A stretch of 64,000 bases of DNA from positions 124,001 through 188,000 of the forward strand of contig JAKSZP010006615.1 of assembly GCA_022478985.1 (NCBI GenBank). The letters are read 5' to 3'. This document shows positions 12,480-22,765 of this stretch, one piece after another (position 1 is the stretch's first letter; every line of letters begins with the position of its first letter). The translations under genes were made by a program, and so were the position numbers. The DNA comes from Massospora cicadina. Its lineage: Eukaryota > Entomophthoromycota > Entomophthoromycetes > Entomophthorales > Entomophthoraceae. The notes beneath the pieces are model-generated. The model made no database searches and was not told the DNA's origin. It saw only the letters and a list, made by a program, of their open reading frames with translations.

Positions 12480-12640
12480 GCAACATTAGGCGCAATTATC
12501 TACTTTTTAACCAACTTAGGTTGAAAATATTAATAGGAGCACCACTATTAACAATGGCCTAAACTTGCACCTTGTTTACCACTATGTCCACATAAGTACA
12601 TTCGAGTAGTTTTCAGAGGTATTTATTGTATGAATGCTGT
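12480..12640 (-). pseudogene. aspartic protease relic of Gypsy copy B
   Basis: Near 12555-12515 the minus strand reads AIVNSGAPINIFN, the retropepsin active-site strand with Asn in place of the catalytic Asp, a single transition away from DSGAP. This copy keeps Ser in the DSG triplet, unlike the Met seen in copies A and F. The rest of the domain is too broken to follow. The surrounding 11.65-12.48 kb holds the degraded linker to RT, without a clear motif. Confidence 0.65.
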
Positions 12641-12899
12641 GATTACTTCCCGATTCCAGGTTTGATTTCAGGCTTGAGCAAACATATGAGAAGTTATCTG
12701 CTAAGGTCTTCATGGGAATAGCTACTTGAACGTTTTTAAGCTTAGGTAGGTCAGTTGAACATCTGGGTTAGAGGTCTAAACCTTGATCTTTAATCTGCTT
12801 TGCGTGTGGTTTTGATACTCTTGCTTTAGATTCTTTGTAATTTCAACGGTTTAGTTGCTTTTGCTGTGGCCCAAGTAGTGACCATTATGACATCATTAG

Positions 12900-13720
12900 C
12901 CACTATATGGTGGAGGTTATCTTCAGCAACATCTTCAGCCCTAAAGAGCTCACTAGGGTCAGGTGGAATGGTTTAAACCTTGGTGAAGTTAGAGCATTCC
13001 GCCTCTACTTCACCTGCTCTTTTCCCACCTCACTGTTGCTGTAGATTTCTAGAGCAAATTTGACCCCAGGCTATTTGTTGGACCATCTATAACATTTGCT
13101 AGCAAATTGCCATTTTTGACCACAGTAGTGGAATGTAATCAGCCCTTTTTGCTGCCTTTGCTTGAATCTTTGGTTTGTAGAGCAGAAACTTTTCCTTATC
13201 GGACATAGTGTTGCTTTTTGTGCACAAAAATTGGGATTTTTGCTGATCTTTAACCAGATTAGGGGTATCGAAATTATGGGAACAGCTTCTCAACTAATTG
13301 GTAAGCTCTTGGATTTCCAGGCTTCCATAAAATGCAGGTAACATAGCATTGTGCAGTTCATGGAAGGGCAACTTTTTCATGCTCCATTGCAATTTTTTTT
13401 TAGTACTAGATGGTCCCAACCCAAACTCCATTGCAATCTTGGCGTCAAACTTATCTATTTCATTGCACACATGCAGAACTTGTGCCTTATGGGAAACTCT
13501 ATCTGCAAAGTCCTTGATAGTCTCATCTTGCTTGAATTCAATATTAAGAAGCTCTCTTTTTGGGTTTCTAATTTCTCATGCCCTCCAAACTGTTTTGTCA
13601 CTGAAATTTTGGCATCCATATAGGACTAATTGTCACCCAAATAGGGCATAACAAGGTCACAGCTATGGGCGTCAAGTGAGTTAATAAGTGCTGATCCTTT
13701 TACATGGTCTGATGCTCCCC
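12900..13720 (-). pseudogene. gag C-terminal relic with degraded zinc knuckle, Gypsy copy B
   Basis: Near 13130-13085 the minus strand reads FHYCGQKWQFASKCYRW, a retroviral-type CCHC knuckle in which the first Cys is replaced by His or Tyr and the Gly-His pair is lost. The 64-codon frame at 13293-13099 sits directly upstream in another frame. From 13340 to 13720 the minus strand carries capsid-like gag sequence broken by frame changes; the longer plus-strand open frames there look like shadows. The knuckle would have bound the element RNA during packaging. Confidence 0.65.
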
Positions 13721-14117
13721 TCATTGCTTTTTAAAATAACCTTATTGATAGAGTGAACGTTCCCATCCTTATCAAACTTTGGTAAAATCAATGATTTGAA
13801 GTTATCTCACCCTGTTTCGGTCATAGGGGCTGTAATTCTTCCTGAGCGTCTTGGTGTATCATCACTCATAACTGGCCCTCTTTCCTGTTGGGGAGTATCT
13901 GGAGTTGTGATTGATGCTAGGACTCTAGGCATAAACAGATGTTTGAAATATCAGTTTCTGCATCAGTGTCAACTTCCAATGATTCAGTTTCATGATATTT
14001 CTCCAAACTACTGGATTCTAACGCTTAATTTCAGCAATTATTTAATCTCCCAGGCTGTTTTTTGGGCGAATATTTGGAGCTTTTTCCTATTTTTCTTTTG
14101 TCGAAGTTTAGTAAGCA

Positions 14118-14500
14118 CTAGCAGCTTTGCTTTTTGAGGGATTCAAATTCTTTTTTAAGGTTGTTGTACTTCTCTTTGAATAAAGCTTGATTTGTCGTTA
14201 TACTTTTAATATCTGGCCGTACTGTCTCCTCTGGAATTTGCAGTTGCAAATGCATTCTAAGTTCCCAATTCTCCTGAGTAATTTCAGTATTTCTGGCCTG
14301 CAATCTTGACACCACAGTTCAAAGTTATAAAAAATTCCTCTTTGATCTAGGCATCCAATTCACCCTATTTGGGACAGCTGGTTTTGCTGCAAAGTCATTA
14401 ATGATTTGTTTATAGTATCCATCTCAGTCTGAACATACTCCTCAAAGTCATCAACTTTTACATTTAACTCTAGGTGATTTCTTTTGCCTGAGGTGGCATG
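14118..14500 (-). pseudogene. gag N-terminal coiled-coil relic, Gypsy copy B
   Basis: A 65-codon minus-strand frame (14315-14118) is rich in Leu, Glu, Lys and Gln with heptad-like spacing (RLQARNTEITQENWELRMHL, then KKEFESLKKQ). It lies on the gag N-terminal side, before the capsid part, and resembles the arrangement in copy D (coiled coil at 39863-40081). A coiled coil at the gag N-terminus would help multimerisation. Upstream to 15283 the sequence is degraded leader and gag start with no clear motif. Confidence 0.55.
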
Positions 14501-15283
14501 TATGGTAAGTCGTTCTGATTGAGACAATGGGTAATCATAAAGTTTCCAGTTTTTACCAGTGGTTATTCATGCTTTATACTCATTTGTGTGATAGCCCATG
14601 GTAAGAAAGAACTTCTGCAGCTATCTTCAGGACTCCTTCATTCAGAAGCTCCTCAAGGGTTTGATCTTCCGTGAGCTTCATTGGCAAGTCCCATATTATC
14701 CATAATTGCCTTTCAGGCTTCAGCAAGACTGTAATTTAGTTTGTCCAGTAGGGCATTTCAGGAAGATTGTTCCTCCCCTTTGCACACAGTAGATTTCCAT
14801 GATTTATGGATTTTGTCTAGTAACGATTCGCTGAGTATGCTTGTTTGAGGGTTGAACAAAGTTAACTTGGAATTCGTTAGTTGCTTGACTGTCTGTGAGA
14901 CGTTTGGTAAGAGATGCTATGTTTGCATCGCAGTATTTCATATATTTCTCCAACTTAAGTGCCTGATCCTTAAAATATTAGAACAGGCTGAAGGATGGAT
15001 CGTTTTGTGAAGTACCAATTCTAAAGCCATGATATAGAGTTTCCAGCATAGCTTTTATGCTTGCAGATGTAAGATCAATCAGGATGGTTGTATCTGCGTG
15101 AGCTACCCCCACTGTGATAAGATCCTGGGACTAGAAGGTACCTGCTTCAGAGCCTTGGCGGCTAGTTTTAAAATAATCCAAAATATCCTTGGCACTAAAT
15201 TCCATCTCATTGTCACTTTCTCGTTTGGCTGAAATATCCAGGAATTATTTATAAGAATTCATTTTGGAGAGTGTATCAGTTTT

Positions 15284-15295
15284 TAGTGAGCACCA
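15284..15295 (-). other. primer-binding site of Gypsy copy B
   Basis: On the element strand the bases TGGTGCTCACTA lie two bases after the end of the 5' LTR. The same 12 bases occur at the equivalent place beside two other LTRs (40869-40880 and 47225-47236), each also with a 2-base gap. This supports a primer-binding site complementary to a tRNA 3' end UAGUGAGCACCA, with its CCA. I cannot name the tRNA. Confidence 0.75.
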
Positions 15296-15297
15296 GT

Positions 15298-16347
15298 TGT
15301 GAAGTTCTGAGGATCGACCACTTGATAATTATTATCCTGCATTCTTAATTGGGACAAAGTTCTGTAGATTGATCCTCAATATAGTCAGTGGCATATGGTA
15401 TTCAAACTGTTCAGACACTCACTAGGCAGATTAAAATAGCCCCAACTCTTCTGGTTGATTTTGGGCGTAATTTTTCCAAAATAATTGGGAAATTCTTCTA
15501 AGGAAGGTTTCAATACAGGCTGAAAGCACAGCTTGTTGACACTTTTTCAAATGAAAGACTCTGAAGAAACCAGGAAAAGAATAAAACATAGATTTTTGCT
15601 TATTATAGGATATTTATTTGAAAATCAGTCATTAGGCCGGATGCTAGTACTTATTCCTCTAGGGCATCTCCTGGCCACATTTGAGCACGCTTTTTAACAG
15701 ATGTTTTACCACCTCAGTTCGTCCCTTGAACTGATATGACTGAGACCTATTTTTAGGATTATTGGTGTCAAAATAATCTCAAAATTGAGAGGATTTCATG
15801 GACAAAAATTGCAATAAAAACATGCAAAATTGTCCTAAAATATTTTTGATTTGAGTTTCGTCATATTGCTGACGAAATACACCTTCTGTGAAATCCTTTC
15901 ATTGATTAAAGTAGATGACGTACCCCTGATTGGGATGTTGGCAGGCCTCTCTTAATAGCACTAGGTACTCCTAATTGGGTGGTCCATGTGCAAAGCTATC
16001 ATGCCATATATGCGGATCAACATACAAATTTCGCCCCAGTGCAGGAAATTGATTATGTTTTTTCGTTCATTTGATGATACATGGGACTTATAAACGTTAC
16101 CTTCAGGTCAGTCACAAACTATTTTGTATGCTAGAAAGTTGATTGTGTTCCTGATAATTAGGACTAATTGCTGAGATTTGATGCATAGATAATCAGCCAT
16201 AATGTGCAAGCGTATTCAGCCCAAACTGAGTAATTGCAATAGGCTTTAAGGCGAGAGTTAAGGTATAAGCTCAAGCATTGAAAGGATAATTGGCCTAATC
16301 TGATGGTTATCTAAGGTTTATTTTCGAGTCAACCACCAGAATCTGAC
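15298..16347 (-). repeat. 5' LTR of Gypsy copy B
   Basis: Direct repeat of 7816-8860 with TGT...ACA ends and adjoining the primer-binding site, so it is the 5' LTR of the minus-strand element. It is better preserved at its outer end than the partner. It would contain the promoter and RNA start of the element; no unambiguous TATA box was identified. The base run TCATA follows at 16348 as the likely target duplication. Confidence 0.9.
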
Positions 16348-16816
16348 ATCATACCTTCCTGAACATGCTGAATTGGATGTCAACATTCTTTTTATCCAAT
16401 TAAACTAACTAAGGTTGTAAACACTGGGAACTACACATTTTTTAGATTTGTTTAAAATCAGCATTGAGGGTGCTCCTGAGACTGCTAAGTTGGCTACCAT
16501 AATGAACTCTTTGGATTCTAGAAGCCATAAATCTGTAATGCAATTAATATAATATACTGATATGACTTACCACAACGCCAAAGAACTCATCATACATGAG
16601 TTTGGATGTGCTGATCTGATGGTAATGAAAATAAACGTTGTTCTTATTTTCTATTTGTGCAAAATTGAGTCTTTGGCAGCATTATATAATGTTATATTAT
16701 GAAGCTCATGTTTTGTATGATGTAAAATGTGTTAGATAAATTTTGACTCTCAGATTACGCCTTGCCTCACATGTGAGTCATACAAGGAACTATACCAGTT
16801 TTGTTACAAGTGTTGA
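16348..16816 (+). pseudogene. gag-like relic cut by a LINE-1 insertion
   Basis: From 16466 the plus strand has a long reading with a single early stop: EGAPETAKLATIMNSLDS, then MTYHNAKELIIHEFGC and CKIESLAALYN, a gag-like pattern. In the same frame, near 16763, follow CLTCESYKEL and QFCYKC. The last resembles the first half of a CCHC knuckle, and the sequence stops making sense at the LINE-1 target duplication at 16817. I infer that a LINE-1 copy inserted into this older reading frame. The assignment to gag is tentative. Confidence 0.4.
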
Positions 16817-16831
16817 ATAAAGAACTCAATA
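16817..16831 (-). repeat. LINE-1 target-site duplication A, left member
   Basis: The 15 bases TATTGAGTTCTTTAT (minus strand) directly follow the A-tail of the minus-strand LINE-1 copy. The identical 15-mer occurs on the plus strand at 23596-23610, directly before the 5'-truncated copy. In a normal insertion both members flank one element in the same orientation; here they are inverted and flank different copies, which is the basis of the inversion model. Confidence 0.85.
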
Positions 16832-16902
16832 ATTTTTTTAGTACTAGATGGTCCCAACCTGAGGGGGGATTCATCGATGTTTATTGAATTATGTCTGGGC
16901 TC

Positions 16903-17901
16903 CTAAGAGCCTGAGGCGAGGGAAGGGGAGGGAGGAGGCATTGAGAAGGGGAGGGGGTTTGCGCGCCAGAGCCGTGCTGCAGTGACAACTGAGCGGGGGA
17001 GGGTTGGCGACATAGTGCAGACCTTCAGGGCTATCTCAAAGTGTACCTGAAAGTGGGTGATCATGTGTGGAAGGGTCCACACCTGCTGGTCAAAGGCAGC
17101 ATGAAGGAAGGAGTTATGGATGGTCCAGATGGCTGTGGCATAGGCGAGAACACGGAGGGGTTGGTGGCAACCAGGCAATGTCTGCTCAAACATGAGGTCT
17201 TGCACAGGGTGTCCAGACCAGGGCTGAGCATGGAGGAGCGCGCGGGCCTTTGGTCAAAATGCGGCGACACCTGGACAGGTGAAAAAATGATGGAGGTGGG
17301 AGTCAATAGGCTCCACACAGCGGGGACAGCTTTGGTGCTGGAAGGTAGGGCCAGTCCGGTCCCCTGTCCTTTATGAACAGTGGAGCACCCTCCATAAGGT
17401 GTTGGACACCTTTTCTGACAGGATGGGGTGATAGACGTCCTTCCACAATTCCTTAAGGTCAAATCTCACGGAGGGAGGGAGGAGCTCAAGGAGTCTTGGG
17501 CGGATGAGAGGACGATATTGGGGGTTGAGGCGAGTTGTGACAACTTGTCCATTGTGCACAATTGCATGGCGACGGGGGCTGAGGCCAGGGCCTTCCCTTC
17601 TGTATGGGAAGGCATGGTGGATCCGCGCGCCTACTCGTTTCAGGGCAAGGAGAGCCTGGTTCCAGTAGGGGGATGAGGATGGTTTTAGGCGATGGCCTGG
17701 GTGGTTTGTGAGCCACTCCCCTAATGAGGTCATAGATGCTCTAGGAAGACCCAGAGCTGCTGACACTGACTGGCGGAGGGCGGGCGCCCATTGGGGCATG
17801 GGGGTCGCGTCCCAGCAGACAATCGGCCATAGGAACTTCAGGAAGATTGTGGTGGCGTGGGATCGCGTGTCCAGAAGCCCTAGGCCCCCTTCATTGCAGG
17901 G
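16903..17901 (-). pseudogene. ORF2 C-terminal part, LINE-1 copy 1
   Basis: This continues the RT frame after an in-frame TGA at about 17902. It starts CNEGGLGLLDTRSHATTIF, the conserved GGLGL region after LINE RTs, and runs as open frame to a TAA near 17371. In the same frame follows CPRCVEPIDSHLHHFFTC, a CCHC-type zinc motif near 17310, then another TGA near 17263, then 100 open codons ending at 16903. The motif would bind RNA or target DNA during target-primed reverse transcription. All three stops recur at the same places in copy 2. Confidence 0.85.
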
Positions 17902-19385
17902 TCAGGCAATGGTTGAGAGGGCCATTGGTGGATGGTTTGAGCCCCAGATCCAACAGCGGAGGAGTACATTGAGCCGCGTATAAAAGGCATCTGTGAATGG
18001 GCAGACGTGCGCTAGGAACCAGACTTTGGAGAGGAGGAACACATTGGCCATCAGAGCTCGACCCTGGGGGGTGATATGCCGCCGGTTCCAGCTGGCAATC
18101 CTGGAGTTAACTGCTGCGAGGAGCAAGTCCTCATTGTCTTTTAGCGCAACTCCTTGTTGGTTGGTGAGAACGCACAGGTGACGGAAGGTACCGCGCTCAG
18201 GTTTAATACCAAATGGTGGGGGGAAGGTGGGGGAGCCGACCTGTACAACTGTTGTCTTGGAGGTGTTGATCATGGCGTTGGACGCCTTGGCGTACCTCTC
18301 AATGGTCACAGCAGCGAGGGCAACATCCCCAGGGCAGCCAAATGCAATGGCAGTGTCATCTGCAAATGCCATGGTGCGTGTGGGGGCTTTACCTGGGACC
18401 AGAATCCCTGTTAGCTTGTCCTGTAAGGAGGCCAAGAGGGGGTCAAGGGTGATGTTAAAAAGGATAGGGCTCAGGGGGTCCCCTTGCCGGAGACCTTGTC
18501 CAACTGGTACTGCCACTGTAAAACCCATTGGCGCCAGGACTCTGGTGTGGAGCTGGTCATAGAGCGCTGATATCCAGCTCCTAGCTGCGGGTGGGAGATG
18601 GAAGCGGGCCAGGGAAGCATCAATATACTTCCAGGCTACCCGATCATATGCTTTCTCCATATCCAGGAGAGCCACAAAGCCATTCACCTTACGAGAGTTA
18701 GCAGTCAAAGTCACGTGAAGGTCATTATAGTTGTCCCATAACGACCTCCCCGGAATAAAACCGTACTGGGATGGGGAGAGGCGAGGTGACACCCATTTGG
18801 TGATGCGGTTGGCCAGAAGCTTCGTGAAGAGCTTGTGGTCTGTGTTGATCAACGCTATGGGGCGCCAGTTCGCCAGGTTCTCACGGTCTGACTTCTTATG
18901 AATGAGGGTCGTGATTGAGCCTCTGGAGTCGGGGAGGACCTCGCCATTCACCAAGAGTGCAGCGAAGAGGTCGCGGAGGGTTCTGGCTATCACTGCAGGT
19001 TCCAGAAGGTACACCTCAAAGGGTATTCCATCTGGGCCTGGGGCTTTAAGCCGTGGGGATTTCAGAAGGGTTTCCATCACTTCCTGGATGGAAATAGGCG
19101 CCAGTAGAGCCTCTTCAGCCCGTGGGTCAAAGGGAGGCTCTGGAGCCCGCCACAGGAAGTCTTGGATGTCCGATGGGTCCACCTGGGTGGCATGGAAGAG
19201 GCTGGAGTAGAAGCGGTGTAGTTCCTGCGTGATTTTCTCCTTATCTAAAGTGGTTGTAGTGCCAATCTTTAGTGCAGTAATATCCTGCGCTGTTGACCGG
19301 GCTTTCTGTTTCTGAAAGAAGAAGCGGGTGGGGCGTTCCCATTGAGCATAGTAACGAGATGTGTATAGTTTGCTGCCCGTTCTTA
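17902..19385 (-). pseudogene. ORF2 reverse transcriptase domain, LINE-1 copy 1
   Basis: An almost 500-codon open frame carries the LINE RT boxes in order: LIHKKSDRENLANWRPIALI, QYGFIPGRSLWDN, the first catalytic Asp in ALLDMEKAYDRVAWKYI, GQGLRQGDPLSPILFNI, then MAFADDTAIAFG with the FADD catalytic pair. The open frame formally begins at 19587, but its first ~68 codons are out of register: the true linker upstream reads in another frame (19580-19383, EGITRVAYNCAKAQ). The enzyme would copy element RNA at the nicked target. Length is normal for a Tad/CR1/Jockey-like RT. Confidence 0.95.
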
Positions 19386-20432
19386 CTGCAGTGTGAGCTC
19401 CAAGCGGAGTGCTTTCTGCGCCGCTTCCCAGTCTTCCAACCATCTGGGAGAGGGCGAAGGCTGGCAGTTTCGCTCTAGATGTCTGATTCTGGCTTCCGCC
19501 CTTTTGACTCTGGCGCGAGCTGCAGTCATCTGGGCTTTGGCACAGTTGTAAGCAACGCGGGTGATTCCCTCCTTGGTCACCGCCCATCTAGCCTTGTGGT
19601 CAAGCAGGTGGGGTGGGGGGAGGTGAGAGTCTCCCAGATGGTCATAGACAGCTTCTCCTTAGTGAAGGGGTTGTTGAGAAGAGCTGGGGCAATCCTAGGC
19701 CAGAACCTACGCGACGGTCTAAGTGTGGTGGTGAGGACAACGGTGAGTAACCTGTGATCGCTCAGATGGTTGTCACGAGTGATGGGAGAGGAGACGCGGC
19801 CAATTAGCAGGGTGCCAATAAGTGCCATATTTATGCGTGACGCTGACTGGAAAGCTCCTCCATCATACTGGATCCTAGTCATGCAACCTAGGCCAGACGC
19901 GGAGGGTGGAAGCGCATCTATAAAGCCACTCAGGCGAAGGAAATCCTGGAGGCAACTTGATCCAGGGCGTTCCTTTGCTGCAGGGGGTAAGAGTCACGGA
20001 CGCGACTTATGGTTGTGTTGAAATCTCCTAAGAGGACTGTATTCCGTGGGAGATTGAGTTGGACGAGCTCTTTCAAGAGCCGATTTTGCTCCTGACCTGC
20101 ATTAGGCAGGTAGATGCTTGCAGCGAAGAAGGAGAAGTCAGGAGTGGTGAGTTTGGCCAGTATGAGGCGGCCACCTAGATATTGTGAAAAAGAATGGGTT
20201 TTAACCTGGGGATTCAAAAAATAAGGGCGGCATGGTTTGTCCAGAAGGAGTTTCCTCCAAACTGTTCATTCCATGCAGATTGTTCGTGGGGGAGGATATG
20301 GGGCTCCTGGACAGCAGCGATGTCAATTTGTGCTGACCTGAAGTTTCGGAGGAGGCGGGCTCTCCGCTTAAAGTCCCGCAACCCATTTGCGTTGATGGAT
20401 TGCAGGGCCAGGGTGCTGCTATGGGGACTCAT
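19386..20432 (-). pseudogene. ORF2 APE-type endonuclease and linker, LINE-1 copy 1
   Basis: The endonuclease is spread over three frames. 20432-20214 has SINANGL and VQEPH (Asn and Glu of the active site); 20217-19930 has GGRLILAKL, IYLPNAG and LLGDFNTT (the GDFN box); 19882-19577 has SRIN and LSDHRLL (the SDH box). One frameshift falls in a run of six T near 20222, another near 19945. The linker 19580-19383 is basic and Ala-rich. All catalytic motifs survive, so damage is mostly frame loss. The enzyme would nick target DNA to prime reverse transcription. Confidence 0.92.
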
Positions 20433-20518
20433 AGCTGTTCCCCTCCATGTCCTGGGGGTTGCCAGCGCTTAAACCTGCTGCTGTGAGGCGGCTAGTTTTG
20501 AGTCCTTTAGCTTGACTA

Positions 20519-21034
20519 TTAGCTGCAATCCGTGAGGAGCGTCGAGGGTTCTGAGGGGAAGGAGAGGGTGGGGGGGGCGGAGGACCCAGTAAGCCAGCCT
20601 AGGATGCTGCCCCCGCTCCGTTGCAGGGGAAGGACCTGAGGGTGCTCAATGGTGACCTCCGCGGTGTCCCCATTTGATGAGTCTGAGTCCATATTCACTT
20701 CCTCCAACTGCAAAGGATCCGCGCGAAATGGACTGTGGGGTTGGGGTAGGACTCTTTGAGGCGACACTTCTACCGCAGGCCGCGGGTTGCCAGTCCATGC
20801 TGGTGGGCATAGCTCCATTGAGAGCTGAGGGTTGATGCGATAAATCGCTGGTGGAGGTTGGTGGGGGTGCCGCAGAGCCCTGAGTGGGGGTGGCTGACGA
20901 GGGGCACCCTGTGAGATATGCCTTGCGCTTGGTGAGAGAGGGAGTTGACTCTGGGAGATTGGAGGGGGTGCCCACTGGAAGGGGGTCATGAGCGCAAAGG
21001 TATCCCATACCAATAGTGGGGTTAGCTGTTTCAA
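20519..21034 (-). pseudogene. ORF1 proline-rich tail, LINE-1 copy 1
   Basis: A 171-codon frame between the ORF1 zinc-knuckle part and ORF2, rich in Pro, Ser and Gln, with an acidic patch (LEEVNMDSDSSNGDTAEV). It has no known domain. Its place just after the knuckle fits a low-complexity ORF1 C-terminus reached by a frame change from the upstream ORF1 frame. A rival frame at 21008-20646 is similarly long but less protein-like. Confidence 0.5.
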
Positions 21035-21065
21035 CTGCTAGGCGTAAGGCCTCAGGGGACAGGTC

Positions 21066-21866
21066 TTAAACGGGAACCCATTGTGTGGGTTGTGGAATTG
21101 CTGCTGCAGCCACGCGGGATCGTTTTTGGCCTGGTTTAGGCCCCTGGGTGGTGGCTAAGAGGACTTGTTTTCGAGCTGTGCAGCCACTATACAAGTGTCC
21201 AAGGGCGTTACACCATGAACACCGGGGGCGCGCCTGATCAGGGTCGACAAAAAAGATCTCAGGGTATGCCCCAACTACCGCCACACGAGGAATAACCTCA
21301 ATGTTGCGGGATACAGTGGGGGAGGGGATGAAAGATGCCCTAGCAGTGCGAGCTCTTTGAGTGGGAGCATAGTAAGAGGGGACGCTAAAGTCCACTGAAA
21401 GAACAGACCCAAACTCCATTAAACCACGATGGAGTGCCAGTTTAAGAGACTTAGGAACAACAGTCGTTGGTAGGTTGGAAAAAGTAACCCATGAAATTTT
21501 CTCCAGGTGAGAGCGTGTGCGGGAGATGCGAAGAGATCCACGTGGAATAATGACCTGGAGGGTGGCAGCATGGTCAACAAGGGCAGCTTCAGTGAAGCCC
21601 ACATCGATGTAGTGGCCCTCCACTGATTCATGGATGGTGGTGTTAAATGGGAATGTCTCCGAAATTGCTGCAAAGTATGAGAAGTAATCCTCTGTATAGA
21701 ATTCAACAGGGTTATGCCCATAATAAAGGCGAATTGCATGGGAGAGGGTTGAGCGAGGTAGAGCTTTTTGCGCTCTAGTTTCGGCCCATTTCTTCTTAAC
21801 ATCAGCAATAAACGCCACTTCACGGGGATCAGCTTTGGGTAGCGTTAGTGCCAGAGGTTTTGCCAC
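21066..21866 (-). CDS. LINE-1 ORF1 core protein with CCHC zinc knuckle
   Basis: An uninterrupted 266-codon frame. Residues ~40-205 form a probably globular region with LPRS, YGHN, YIDVGF, WVTFSNLP and HRGLMEFGS, motifs that recur in ORF1 of LINE-3 (51352-52113) and partly LINE-2. Near residue 218 lies CSWCNALGHLYSGC, a perfect C-x2-C-x4-H-x4-C knuckle, followed by a basic tail. Such ORF1 proteins bind element RNA in the ribonucleoprotein particle. The Met start is the first in this frame; the original ORF1 probably began at 23153 and included the repeated region upstream. Confidence 0.8.
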   Translation of the reverse strand: MAKPLALTLPKADPREVAFIADVKKKWAETRAQKALPRSTLSHAIRLYYGHNPVEFYTEDYFSYFAAISETFPFNTTIHESVEGHYIDVGFTEAALVDHAATLQVIIPRGSLRISRTRSHLEKISWVTFSNLPTTVVPKSLKLALHRGLMEFGSVLSVDFSVPSYYAPTQRARTARASFIPSPTVSRNIEVIPRVAVVGAYPEIFFVDPDQARPRCSWCNALGHLYSGCTARKQVLLATTQGPKPGQKRSRVAAAAIPQPTQWVPV

Positions 21867-22017
21867 GCCCCAGTCGCTCCTTTGGTACGTTTGTGTTTGC
21901 TTTGGGCTGCAATTGCGGGTTGAGTGTGAGCTGGTGGTTTGGACAAGTTTGCGGAGTTCCCTTATTGCTGGAATGTTATAGCAGTTGCTGGCGTCATATT
22001 AAATTGAGGGGCGGTTT

Positions 22018-22765
22018 GTTGGGCCTCGCTAAATTGGGGAGGCCCATCCAGATTGGAATTAACTCCAGCCAATTGGGAGGAGGGAGATATTTCATCACCA
22101 TCCCAATCTATTTGGGTAAATTCAGCCTGAGTATTTGCTGTGATTTCATGGGCAAAACTAACTGGCTAATTGGTGAATTGATCGTTTTCAGCCTATGGAG
22201 ATAAAGTGCTGACTTGAGAAGTGCCAATTATGGGGTTTAAATGGGACGGGTGAGTTTGGAACTGGTGTGAAGTTCCAAAATCTGAACCATTTAAATCCCC
22301 ATCGGGAAGAGTAGATTGTCTCAATTTGGTGCTTAGTGAACCAGAATGTGCGGCTAATCCAACCTTACATCCAAGGGTTTGGGGGCCAGGTGATTGTTGG
22401 GCCTCGCTAAATTGGGGAGGCCCATCCAGATTGGAATTAACTCCAGCCAATTGGGAGGAGGGTGATGTTTCATCACCATCCCAATCTATTTGGGTAAATT
22501 CAGCCCAAGTATTTGCTGTGATTTCGTGGGCAAAACTCACTGGCTGATTGGTGAATTGGTCATTTTCAGCATATGGAGATAAAGTGCCGACTTGAGAAGT
22601 GCCAATTACGGGGTTTAAATGGGACGGTTGAGATTGGAACTGGTGTGAAGTTCCAAAATCCGAACCATTTGAACCTCATTGGGAAGAGTAGATTGTCCCA
22701 ATTTGGTGCTTAGTGAACCAGAATGTGCGGCTAATCCAACATTACATCCGAGGGTTTGGGGCCAG
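22018..22765 (-). repeat. in-frame tandem duplication inside LINE-1 ORF1
   Basis: Two direct units of about 378 bases start at 22018 and 22396 (both with GTTGGGCCTCGCTAAATTGG on the plus strand). Units are roughly 95% identical; the second has a small deletion near 22678. A period of 378 equals 126 codons, so the duplication keeps frame. On the minus strand a 115-codon frame (22540-22193) reads through the junction, Ser, Gln and Gly rich, with FTQIDWDGDETSPSSQLAG. It sits between the ORF1 N-terminus and the conserved core. Confidence 0.9.

Larger units (their letters stand above)
8861..15297 (-). mobile_element. Gypsy copy B, degenerate Ty3/Gypsy internal region
   Basis: The 6.4 kb between the two LTRs reads on the minus strand as PBS, gag with coiled coil and zinc knuckle, protease, RT, RNase H and integrase. 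A pyrimidine run ACCCCCAC at 8862-8869 beside the left LTR is the polypurine tract on the element strand. Stops and frame changes occur in every domain. The order protease-RT-RNase H-integrase identifies Ty3/Gypsy rather than Ty1/Copia. With LTRs the element spans 7816-16347, a complete but inactive insertion. Confidence 0.92.

Noticed and set aside
13349..14137. Plus-strand frames over Gypsy B gag (100, 90 and 113 codons)
   Set aside because: They lie opposite gag sequence, are hydrophobic and Ser-rich as shadows often are, and show no domain.
17041..17376. Long plus-strand open frames across LINE-1 copy 1 (17041-17376, 17708-17983, 18227-18562, 18902-19210)
   Set aside because: They are antisense shadows of the GC-rich ORF2 on the minus strand; their mirror images recur over copy 2, as expected from the inverted duplication.
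16903..17910. Alternative genetic code with TGA as Trp
   Set aside because: TAA and TAG stops are also common in the same elements, and dead retrotransposons explain all of them.
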